Shown here: piece after piece, positions 15,880-23,658 of the stretch | Layout: each line of letters begins with the position of its first letter | How positions within the stretch are numbered: position 1 is the first letter of the stretch | Origin: Bacillota bacterium | GTDB lineage: Bacteria; Bacillota; Clostridia; Christensenellales; Aristaeellaceae | Length of the DNA: 64,000 nucleotides | Reading direction: 5' to 3' | Assembly: GCA_023416585.1 (NCBI GenBank) | Contig: JAEZHM010000120.1 | Coordinates: forward strand, 14,305 to 78,304 | Made by a program: the position numbers and the translations under genes | The notes under the pieces: model-generated | What the model was told of the DNA's origin: nothing | Database searches by the model: none | The model's input: only the letters and a program-made list of their open reading frames with translations

Positions 15880-18498
15880 TTATAGGATTTCAACATACCC
15901 TTCTGTTCCATTTATCCGTATCCTCTGCCCTTCTTTAATCAACTTCGTAGCATTTTCTACGCTTGCGACAGCAGGTAGGCCGTATTCCCTAGCAACCACA
16001 GCTCCATGGGTCATCATTCCCCCAACTTCTGTAACCAACCCCTTTATGGATACAAATACCGGTGTCCAGCTGGGATCGGTAAAAGTAGTAACCAGAATAT
16101 CACCCTCCTCGATATTGGCATCCTCTATTCGGAGTATTACTCTTGCCCTTCCCTCAATAATTCCCGATGAAACAGGTACCCCTGTCAAAGCACCTTCGGG
16201 AGTGTTTTTCGTATCATATTCACCGCAGAAAATTTCTCCATCGGAGGTAATTACACGCGGAGGTGTAAGCTTCTTAAAAATCTCATACTCTTCTTTTCTT
16301 TTCTTTATAATGCCGTAATCTACTTTGTTCGTTTTAATAACTTCTTGCAGTTCCTCAAATCGAATATAGAATATATCATCCTTTTCTTCTATTAGTCCCT
16401 GCTGCAACAAAGCTTCCGCCTCTTTCATGATAACTTGCTTTACAATCCATTCATACCAAACTAAGGTATATTTGTTGAACTCACGATAACCTGCATAATT
16501 TCGAAGAACGCTGATTGCTTTCTTAGTTTTTTTAGCCTTCCTGCTTCCTCCCGGCATTTGCTGAAGCCTTCTTAAAACATCCTGCTCCTTCCGCCTGGCC
16601 TCCGCTAATCCCTGCTCAAATTTAGCAGTGTGAGCATTGGGCGGATAGACTTTTATATTGTCAAGGATTAATGGAACAAGTATAGTAGGCTTTTCATTCC
16701 ATCTAGTCCGCATAATATCTATTTCCGCAGAGCATCTCATACCGTATTTTTTTAGGTATCCTCTAATTGCATCGCTAACCCCAAGCCCTCCCGGGAGTTT
16801 CGAAATGTCCTCAAAAAAACTGTCATCGTTGGGATTCTCTAGATATTTCATAACTTCCGGGTGTTTTCTGACTACATCCGATACATCCAAAAGCTCAAGA
16901 CCCATTTGGGAGGTTACATTATTGGATACGGATTGGGCAAGAGTATCCGCTGCATTCTTTTCACCCAGCCATTTCTCCAAACTCTTATTCAGGCGGCTTG
17001 TTGCATAGGCTCCGGCAAAAACAACTCCATAGGTGTCCATCATATTGTCCTTTACTTGAGCCAGACTCTTATAAATAAAATTTAAGAGTTCCTTCCCAGA
17101 AATATCTTGTGCCTGCTGTTCCAAGTCCATCAATAATGCCCTGTTACGTGCCATATAACCTTCCGCTATGGCCGGGTCATTTTTAAGGTAGCATTCTATC
17201 GTCTTAAGAACCCATAAGGTGATCAGCTTGACGCCCACCATTGGTTTCTTTGCCTTATATAGATTTTTCATAATATCTTCCCGTTTGATGACATTATATA
17301 AAGCATTCATCATAAGAACATCAACCGTTGCCATTCCTTTCACAAAGCTCTTTCTAAAAGGCGATCTAAGTTCATTTGAAGTATCTCCATATATTCTTCC
17401 ACCGGCCTCGCTCATTGGTGTGTCTGATATATACTTAAATAATACCTGAAAGAAGGTTATGCTTAGCGGCGACATTGCCTCCGTCATCATCTGGCGGTGG
17501 GCAAAGGAGTAGAATACATGGATTTTGTCATCTGCAACAACCGGTACGGGATATAAGGTGGTTATGGGGCGGCTCTGAACAATATAAAATGCGTTTTCAT
17601 ACAGGCACCATTCAATATCCTGTGGACGGCCAAAATAGCCCTCAATTTTTCTGCCCGTTTTTTCAAGCTGCAATATCTGCTTATCTGTCAGAGTCTGATT
17701 ATTTTGCTGGCCATGCTCGATGTCCCGTTCTTCCGTACCGCCTTTTTCCAAGGCGTAAATAGCCAGTTTCTTGGCGGATATCTTTTTATCAATAATCCTT
17801 CCATCCCGAACCTTATAGATATCAGCATTCACCAAACCGGAGACCAATGCCTCACCAAGCCCAAAACTAGCATCAATGGATACAACTTTTCGGTTGGATG
17901 TAATTGGATCGGCTGTAAACATAATTCCGGCAGCCTGTGGGAATACCATACTCTGGATGACCACAGATAAATAGACTTTGCTGTGGTCAAAACCGTTTTG
18001 TATGCGGTAGGTTACAGCGCGATCAGTAAACAATGATGCCCAGCACCTACTTACATGTTTAAGAATGGAATCTTTTCCTTTAATATTCAAATACGTATCT
18101 TGCTGACCTGCAAAAGAAGCTGTTGGCAGGTCTTCCGCCGTGGCGCTGGAACGCACGGCATAGGCTTTCTTATCACCAAGTTTTGTGAGATGACAAGTAA
18201 TCACTTCATCTATATCCTTTGGAATTGTTATCTCTTCGATAATCTTTCGGATCTCTCCGCTGACCTTAGCGATCTTTTCTCTGTCTTCCACCTTTAGAGA
18301 AGACAATTGATCCATCAGTACTTTTAGTTCAGTCGATTGTCCGATGATTCTTTTATATGCCTCGGTAGTAATGCAAAAGCCTTCCGGTACTTGAATTCCT
18401 GGAATCCTCGACAGTTCCCCCAGGTTGGCGCCTTTACCTCCTACTATCGTAAGCTTTGTTTTATCAATATCCTTAAAATCAAGAACATATGAACTCAT
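15880..18498 (-). CDS. rph: Rifampin phosphotransferase (RPH) type protein
   Basis: This 872-residue protein has the three-part design of rifampin phosphotransferases. An N-terminal ATP-grasp domain (residues 1 to ~315) carries IVGGKGANLGELSRI, AVRSSATAEDLPTASFAGQQDT and QDIEWCLY; a central helical drug-binding domain spans ~330-760; a C-terminal swivelling domain holds the phospho-transfer histidine, about residue 831, in GGMMTHGAVVAREYGLPAV. Family members transfer the beta-phosphate of ATP to rifampin. Related PEP synthases share the end domains, but the length and the central region fit RPH. ATG 18498 follows AAGGAG. The gene lies between its TetR-like regulator and an MFS pump. Confidence 0.85.
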   Translation of the reverse strand: MSSYVLDFKDIDKTKLTIVGGKGANLGELSRIPGIQVPEGFCITTEAYKRIIGQSTELKVLMDQLSSLKVEDREKIAKVSGEIRKIIEEITIPKDIDEVITCHLTKLGDKKAYAVRSSATAEDLPTASFAGQQDTYLNIKGKDSILKHVSRCWASLFTDRAVTYRIQNGFDHSKVYLSVVIQSMVFPQAAGIMFTADPITSNRKVVSIDASFGLGEALVSGLVNADIYKVRDGRIIDKKISAKKLAIYALEKGGTEERDIEHGQQNNQTLTDKQILQLEKTGRKIEGYFGRPQDIEWCLYENAFYIVQSRPITTLYPVPVVADDKIHVFYSFAHRQMMTEAMSPLSITFFQVLFKYISDTPMSEAGGRIYGDTSNELRSPFRKSFVKGMATVDVLMMNALYNVIKREDIMKNLYKAKKPMVGVKLITLWVLKTIECYLKNDPAIAEGYMARNRALLMDLEQQAQDISGKELLNFIYKSLAQVKDNMMDTYGVVFAGAYATSRLNKSLEKWLGEKNAADTLAQSVSNNVTSQMGLELLDVSDVVRKHPEVMKYLENPNDDSFFEDISKLPGGLGVSDAIRGYLKKYGMRCSAEIDIMRTRWNEKPTILVPLILDNIKVYPPNAHTAKFEQGLAEARRKEQDVLRRLQQMPGGSRKAKKTKKAISVLRNYAGYREFNKYTLVWYEWIVKQVIMKEAEALLQQGLIEEKDDIFYIRFEELQEVIKTNKVDYGIIKKRKEEYEIFKKLTPPRVITSDGEIFCGEYDTKNTPEGALTGVPVSSGIIEGRARVILRIEDANIEEGDILVTTFTDPSWTPVFVSIKGLVTEVGGMMTHGAVVAREYGLPAVASVENATKLIKEGQRIRINGTEGYVEIL

Positions 18499-18521
18499 AA
18501 AAATTCTCCTTCCTATTTACA

Positions 18522-19145
18522 TCAGCATATATATTTCTCTTTGTAAAAGTTGCTTTTAAATAGATTCAAACATTCATCGACCTCTTTACACAAAGCATCA
18601 ATATCATCCCCCACATTAACTTGCACTTTAGCTAAATACCCATCGACAAAGCAGGTAAGTATTTTCAGAACAAACTTCGGATCAATACCATCTTTGAACT
18701 TTGAGGCATCCATTCCATCAAAAGTAATTCTGTTTCTCATATCAACACATCGACTGCTTGTGAGAATAGTTTTTATATCATCCTTCACTTCGCTATCGTT
18801 TTCAAAATACATGCTATTTAAAAAAGAGAGCATGGCTGGGTGTTGTTTCATAATTGAAAGCTCAATACTCGTCGAAAGCCTAATCCTGTCAAAGAAATCT
18901 GTAACGCTGTTATCAAATTTTTCATTGATTTCATTCATTAATACCTGGAGGCAGAAATCAAGTAAATAAAAATATAAAGCCTTTTTTGTACCAAAGTAAT
19001 GAAATATTGATGCTTTTGCAATCCCGGCAGTAGTTGCGATATCCCCAATAGATGCCTTTTTATAACCGTTAGCGCCAAAGCAGGTAAGGGCAGCATCAAT
19101 AATCATATTTTGCTTCTCTGTTGATAGACTATAAAATTTCTCCAA
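18522..19145 (-). CDS. TetR-family regulator of the rph operon
   Basis: The 207-residue protein has a TetR helix-turn-helix in residues about 10-55 (MIIDAALTCFGANGYKKASI, then AGIAKASIFHYFGTKKALY) and a divergent ligand domain. TTG 19145 follows GAGGTGATT at the right distance; the next upstream ATG lacks a site. It is transcribed with rph (23-base gap), and its promoter contains two palindromes, so it probably represses itself and the resistance genes. Confidence 0.85.
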   Translation of the reverse strand: MEKFYSLSTEKQNMIIDAALTCFGANGYKKASIGDIATTAGIAKASIFHYFGTKKALYFYLLDFCLQVLMNEINEKFDNSVTDFFDRIRLSTSIELSIMKQHPAMLSFLNSMYFENDSEVKDDIKTILTSSRCVDMRNRITFDGMDASKFKDGIDPKFVLKILTCFVDGYLAKVQVNVGDDIDALCKEVDECLNLFKSNFYKEKYIC

Positions 19146-19204
19146 AATAATCACCTCTTCAATATGCGTAATCAAATCGGTCAATAAAATCAGCAGCGAA
19201 AATA

Positions 19205-19254
19205 ACCGATTCGGTCAGTAACATAACAATAACATAAATAACCGAATCGGTCAA
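19205..19254 (-). promoter_or_regulatory. Promoter with two TetR-type operators
   Basis: On the minus strand TTGACC (19254-19249) and TATTGT (19231-19226) are 17 bases apart. Palindromes ACCGAATCGGT (19241-19251) and ACCGATTCGGT (19205-19215) overlap the -35 and lie just past the -10. A third half-like site, AAATCGGTCA, is at 19174-19183. This is a standard steric repression layout. Confidence 0.8.
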
Positions 19255-19297
19255 TATCATGTTTCGAAATAATCTCGATAGGCTATTTTTTAGTCGA

Positions 19298-19591
19298 TTT
19301 GGGTTGATATTAATTCCGCACGGTAAAGCGAAGCAATCCACAAATTGTTTACATTATAGTTTGATACGCGTTAGATTGCCCTCTTATACTTGGAACATAT
19401 TCCAAGGTAAGAGGGCAATTTTATGATTAAACTAAAAAAATGAGCGAACAACCTATGTATATCTTAGAAAACGCGTTCTGCAATGTCCTGCAGAACAAAG
19501 GTAGAAACCTAATCATCTGCGCGACCATTTTTGCCGTTATAGTCGTAACCGTCATCGTACTGATGATTTGCAGCATAGCAAGCGGCATATC
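19298..19591 (+). repeat. Duplicated kinase-tail/permease-head segment, copy 2
   Basis: This stretch matches 10180-10460. It carries the kinase tail out of context (no kinase gene precedes it), the same hairpin at 19380-19417, and the permease head. Scattered substitutions separate the copies. Confidence 0.8.
19440..19591 (+). pseudogene. Truncated FtsX-type ABC permease, copy 2
   Basis: The frame PMYILENAFCNVLQNKGRN plus one membrane segment ending ICSIASGIS repeats the fragment at 10303. It ends at the same codon and then joins unrelated DNA whose minus strand reads MLSLKWTDEIKKSENFEG, possibly another insertion-sequence fragment that I cannot name. Not functional. Confidence 0.65.
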
Positions 19592-19890
19592 GACTGCTAT
19601 AAGGGTCAGTCCTTTTTGTGGCATAATAATGCTCCCTTCAAAGTTTTCAGATTTTTTTATTTCATCTGTCCACTTTAAAGAGAGCATATCATTGGTGTTT
19701 GATCTGAGCTAAACAACCAGTTTTTTATAAAGTCCGTCGTTTATATCCGGCTGTAATATCCGTCAGTACCCATTTGCATGACAGATTTTCCTTCCAGCAT
19801 ATAAATTTTTAGCAAATAGTCGTTTTTTTCATACTTGGATTTGCGCTATAAGAAAAATGTATATTACTCCTGATAAGGATTATACTCGTT
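19592..19890. other. About 300 bases without a recognisable gene
   Basis: This AT-rich junction lies between the permease fragment and the SnoaL-like gene. A short minus-strand frame (start near 19687) could be the head of a transposase, but I cannot assign it. No clear hairpin or promoter. Confidence 0.4.
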
Positions 19891-20244
19891 TTATTCAATA
19901 GGTAAATTGTGCTGTCTTAAGAAAGATAGTTTATCCCAGTAACCTCTTTGAAATAAGATCTTATTATTCACTATTTGAAAAAAACCGCAACCTCTCAAAC
20001 CTAATGGGTCACGCCACTCTAAAATTGCCCATTGACCATCTTCAAAAATATTTTCAACGATACAAACCATTTTTGCTTGAGAAAACTCTTGTTCAAACAT
20101 TTTCTTTATAGCCTCTTTTCCAACAACTGGTTCATTGGCAACCTGATGGTTTATTGCGTTGTCATCATATAAATTTGAAATTATTTCTGCATCTGCATTG
20201 TTAAATGCATCAACCCATTGACAAAGTATTTCTTTTGGCTTCAT
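19891..20244 (-). CDS. SnoaL/NTF2-like small protein
   Basis: The 117-residue protein has the pattern of a small NTF2-fold (SnoaL-like) protein: an N-terminal helix with WVDAFNNADAEIISNLY, then NEPVVGKEAIKKMFEQEF and alternating strands with AILEWRDPLG. Such proteins can be isomerases, binding proteins or oxygenase partners. No catalytic set is obvious. It has GGAGG upstream. It lies downstream of the aminoglycoside cassette; whether it contributes to resistance is unknown. Confidence 0.7.
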   Translation of the reverse strand: MKPKEILCQWVDAFNNADAEIISNLYDDNAINHQVANEPVVGKEAIKKMFEQEFSQAKMVCIVENIFEDGQWAILEWRDPLGLRGCGFFQIVNNKILFQRGYWDKLSFLRQHNLPIE

Positions 20245-20541
20245 TTATTTTTACCTCCTTTATAAGTAAATCATCTTTATTTCACTTCGTAAAATTCTAC
20301 GAATTGCCCGAATTTATCTATTCTTCCAATCCCTTTGTGATCAATGACGACGATATACGGAATGTTTTAATCCTGCGTATGAGCAGCGTGTGCTGAGCAA
20401 CCCCATTTTATTTTCGTTGGGTTTGGCTCGTCCTCAGTTAAGCAATAGATCTCTGTATTGTATGCCTTGAACGGTCAAAAAAGATGCCGGCTGAGCCTGG
20501 CGGGGCTTCAGTAGCAGGGCATATTACTGAAATCCCAATTA
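20245..20541. other. Intergenic stretch downstream of aphA-3
   Basis: About 300 bases without a supported gene. A short plus-strand frame (ELPEFIYSSNPFVINDDDI) near 20300-20395 lacks a start signal and may be a relic. Nothing else identified. Confidence 0.4.
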
Positions 20542-21336
20542 CTAAAATAATTCATCTAGTAAAATATAGTATTTTATTTTCTCCCAATCAGGTTCTATAC
20601 TCAGCAAGTCAAAAAACAACTTAACATACTTTTCTTCCCCAATATCCTCTCTAATAGACCTGACACAGAAGGCAATATCATACCACTTGTCCGCCTTACC
20701 ACTTCTCCCAAGATCAATAAAGCCGCTTATTTTACCATTCTCCACCAAAATGTTGCTGTCTCCCAGATCTCCATGTGAAAAGACTAATTCCTCTTTGGGC
20801 TTTTTCATCTTTAAAAAATCATACAGCTTACGCGGATCTTTGAATGGAGTATCTTCTTCCCAATTTTCGCAATCCATATCAGCCAAATTGTTATTCAGTA
20901 AATAATCTAATTCGGCTAGCCGATTATCTATATTATTATTAAAGGGACAATCCGATATGTCGATGGATTGAAAGAGCTTGATACACTCAGCATATAGCTG
21001 GATAATCTTCTCAGCTCTCTGTTCTGTTTCATACTCTTCTGAGCATATGACACCATCGGCCTCGCTCATGAGCAGATTGTTCCACCCTTCGTGCTTTTCA
21101 AAGTACAAGACCTTTGGAATAGGCAGCTTTCCTTGTAACCATAGCATCATGTCCTTTTCACGTTCCACATCATATGTGGTCCCTTTATACCGGCTGTCTG
21201 TCATTTTTAAATATAAGTTTTCATTTACTCCGACTAATTTATATACTTTAGCAGGAGACATTCCTTCCGTATCTTTTACGCAACGGTATTTTTCAATCAG
21301 CTTTTTCAATTGCGGTGATATTCTTAATTTAGCCAT
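20542..21336 (-). CDS. aph(3')-III: Aminoglycoside 3'-phosphotransferase, APH(3')-III type
   Basis: The 264-residue enzyme phosphorylates the 3'-hydroxyl of kanamycin and neomycin-type aminoglycosides. It has the catalytic loop HGDLGDSN (base D190), the metal site FIDLGRSG and the C-terminal KYYILLDELF with the terminal phenylalanine used in drug binding. It has the same length as APH(3')-IIIa and matches it in most stretches, but as I remember that reference it differs at a few dozen positions spread along the chain, so it is a diverged relative rather than the common allele. It follows sat4 in the same orientation, as in the enterococcal aadE-sat4-aphA-3 cluster. Confidence 0.93.
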   Translation of the reverse strand: MAKLRISPQLKKLIEKYRCVKDTEGMSPAKVYKLVGVNENLYLKMTDSRYKGTTYDVEREKDMMLWLQGKLPIPKVLYFEKHEGWNNLLMSEADGVICSEEYETEQRAEKIIQLYAECIKLFQSIDISDCPFNNNIDNRLAELDYLLNNNLADMDCENWEEDTPFKDPRKLYDFLKMKKPKEELVFSHGDLGDSNILVENGKISGFIDLGRSGKADKWYDIAFCVRSIREDIGEEKYVKLFFDLLSIEPDWEKIKYYILLDELF

Positions 21337-21411
21337 TTTTTCCCTTCCTTATATAAATCTGCTGCTGAAGATAAAAGGATCAAACAAACTCCAATTCGCT
21401 TGTCAAACATC

Positions 21412-21945
21412 TTAAAACTTTAAATACCAAAAAACAGCTTTTTCAAAATTGTTTTCAAAGTTAGCGTATAACATAGTATCGACGGCACCGATTTTGAAAC
21501 CACATTTATGATAGAATTTACAAGCTAAAAGGTTATTGTCCTGGGTTTCTAGCATTAGTCCGTGCAAGTATTTATGTTTTGCCCATTCAATAGATTTATT
21601 AATAAGTGCATTACCTATACCCTGTCCCCTGAAATCCTTACAGACAGCAATATCTTCAATATAGGCGAACTTATTCCAATTTCTCCTCAGCTTAACTTGC
21701 CCAACACATTCATTATTTTGATAATAAAGGTAAACTTCCTTTTCAGTATTTTTAATATATTCAAGATAATTTGTCTCTTCATCCTCTTCATCTTGGTAAC
21801 TTTTTAAATATGGTTTTTTATAGAGTATTTCTGTAAATGTCCAGTCATCATTTTCATATTTAGGTATGATTTTCCCTATAACCTCAAATGGCTCGTTGGG
21901 TTTATTGATATCTTTCAGATACTCTACTTTCATTTCAGTAATCAT
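21412..21945 (-). CDS. sat4: Streptothricin acetyltransferase, SAT-4 type
   Basis: The 177-residue GNAT enzyme acetylates streptothricin. It carries the acetyl-CoA loop FRGQGIGNALI and the C-terminal NNFEKAVFWYL block of SAT-4. The frame runs 59 codons further upstream, but that part is decayed aadE sequence; the true start is ATG 21945 (MITEMKVEYLK) behind GAGGTGG. As with its neighbour aph(3')-III, the protein has many substitutions relative to SAT-4 as I recall it. Confidence 0.92.
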   Translation of the reverse strand: MITEMKVEYLKDINKPNEPFEVIGKIIPKYENDDWTFTEILYKKPYLKSYQDEEDEETNYLEYIKNTEKEVYLYYQNNECVGQVKLRRNWNKFAYIEDIAVCKDFRGQGIGNALINKSIEWAKHKYLHGLMLETQDNNLLACKFYHKCGFKIGAVDTMLYANFENNFEKAVFWYLKF

Positions 21946-22372
21946 TGTTTCCACCTCGCTTCTTACATTCAGTGCCATGTGTATTCGTTCCACCGCCCGT
22001 CTATTTTGCGGGAGCCCATGCCGAGAAGATGAACATCCGGCATCATATACCTTATAAGTAATATAGAAAAGTATTCGCCAGCAATTGATGGCATAAAAAT
22101 AATGCTTCCCATACATTTTCATACGAATCCACTCGATAAGTAGACAAAAGGTTCTTTCAAATCCTCGGACATGTACTGGTCAATAAACTTATAGTTCTTA
22201 CCGACGCTTAATTTAAATTCTGTTTCGATTCCTACCTTCCATGATATCATTCTCTGCAGCTCATGACAATCTGATTCAGCTAATCAATTGCATATAAAAT
22301 TTCCTTATGACACAGGCCCTTAACCACATATGTGAGGAAATACATTTCCCTTTACTTTCAAAAGCATACTGC
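21941..22372 (-). pseudogene. aadE: Decayed aadE (ANT(6) streptomycin adenylyltransferase), 3' half
   Basis: Three minus-strand frames in turn spell the second half of ANT(6)-Ia: YVVKGLCHKEILYAID, a stop, then HELQRMISWKVGIETEFKLS and VGKNYKFIDQYMSEDL, then after a frameshift LLSTYRVDSYENVWEALFLC and HQL. The reading is broken by a stop near 22289 and at least two frameshifts, and the nucleotidyl-transfer half is missing. It ends against the sat4 start, as aadE does in the intact cluster. Confidence 0.8.
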
Positions 22373-22409
22373 TCCAAGACTCATGCGCATATCCACCCTT
22401 CATTAAATA

Positions 22410-23642
22410 TTAAGAGTGCATTCTGTCACTCTTGATGGAAAGTGCATAAAGTACGATTACCGGTGTTAACAAAATTGCAGTGCATGCAATACCAAAGCTT
22501 ACAGAAATATTTGCCGCTAAAACACCGATAAACGGACCGCCTATTATTTGCCCCAATGAATTTATTTGCCCATTTGTTGAAAGTATTGTTGCTCTCGCAT
22601 TATCATCAATATGTCTGTTAATCCACGCATTTAAGATAGGCTCATTTACGGAACGGAACATGTTTGTAGACAAATATGCTATTAGCATAATACTAAAGTC
22701 ACGCGTTAACGCAAATACAGCCATGCTCATGATAGAAAATGTATTTGTAATTAATAAGATTACTGCACTTCGTATTTTGCTGTTTGCCCTCAACCTTTTT
22801 ATGATGAATTGCATTGAAATTGCACTTAATACCATACCAGCAATACCAAAAATACCAAACCATGTTACGGGTTGAAGGTTCCACAACTTTGGCAGTGTTG
22901 TATCCCTTAAAAAGTGTGCTGTGGAAAGTCTGTCGTATCCTTCACTGGATAAGCCGTAGAATAACGTTACCAAAAGAAGGAGTGAGATAGTCGGCTTGCT
23001 TTTTATAAATCCTACACTTCTTTTCATGGTGTATACCATTTTTTCGTAAGTATTAATATCTTCCGGTGCACACGGCCTAAAGCTATTTTCTGGCATGAAA
23101 AGGACTAAAAACAAAGCAAAAACAACAAACAGAACTCCGCTTAAAAGGATAGGGATTCTGACAGAAAAATTGCCCAGTATTGTCGCAAGAATGATTCCGA
23201 TTACAGAACCTATTTGCCCTGCTTGTGCAGCTCTGAGGTATATTTGATTAAAATCCACATTTTTATTTTCTTCTTCTGCAATCCAAGCATCAACAGATCC
23301 ACTCGTAAAAGTCGACCCAATGCCCCATACTACTTGTGAAATAATAACCGCCGAGAATATTGGGATTGACCCCTCAATGGTAAATCCAATGCCTATCAAT
23401 ATAAGGCCAATAATAATAGACAACTTACGGCTGTATACATCCGCAACAATTCCTGTAGGAATTTCAAATATAAAGCAAACAGCTTCAAGAACTGTCCCAA
23501 CAAGAATCAATTGGAGCGGATTCATATGAACATTTTCTATATGGTAAACGATCATAACCGTAGTAACCAAGGAAAATAGCAATGCTGTAATACCGGAATA
23601 CAGTAAATAAATCTTATATGCAGAGATCTTCTTAATCATCAT
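22410..23642 (-). CDS. MFS efflux transporter following the tet gene
   Basis: The 410-residue protein has about 12 membrane segments and a motif-A-like loop PTGIVADVYSRKLSII. The start is ATG 23642, behind GGAGGTGAACAA. It begins 16 bases after the tet stop, so the two genes form an operon. Pairing of a ribosome protection gene with an efflux gene recalls tetA(P)-tetB(P) and tet(O)-tet(40), although the order here is protection gene first. Tetracycline efflux is possible but not shown by sequence. Confidence 0.8.
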   Translation of the reverse strand: MMIKKISAYKIYLLYSGITALLFSLVTTVMIVYHIENVHMNPLQLILVGTVLEAVCFIFEIPTGIVADVYSRKLSIIIGLILIGIGFTIEGSIPIFSAVIISQVVWGIGSTFTSGSVDAWIAEEENKNVDFNQIYLRAAQAGQIGSVIGIILATILGNFSVRIPILLSGVLFVVFALFLVLFMPENSFRPCAPEDINTYEKMVYTMKRSVGFIKSKPTISLLLLVTLFYGLSSEGYDRLSTAHFLRDTTLPKLWNLQPVTWFGIFGIAGMVLSAISMQFIIKRLRANSKIRSAVILLITNTFSIMSMAVFALTRDFSIMLIAYLSTNMFRSVNEPILNAWINRHIDDNARATILSTNGQINSLGQIIGGPFIGVLAANISVSFGIACTAILLTPVIVLYALSIKSDRMHS

Positions 23643-23658
23643 TTGTTCACCTCCATTC

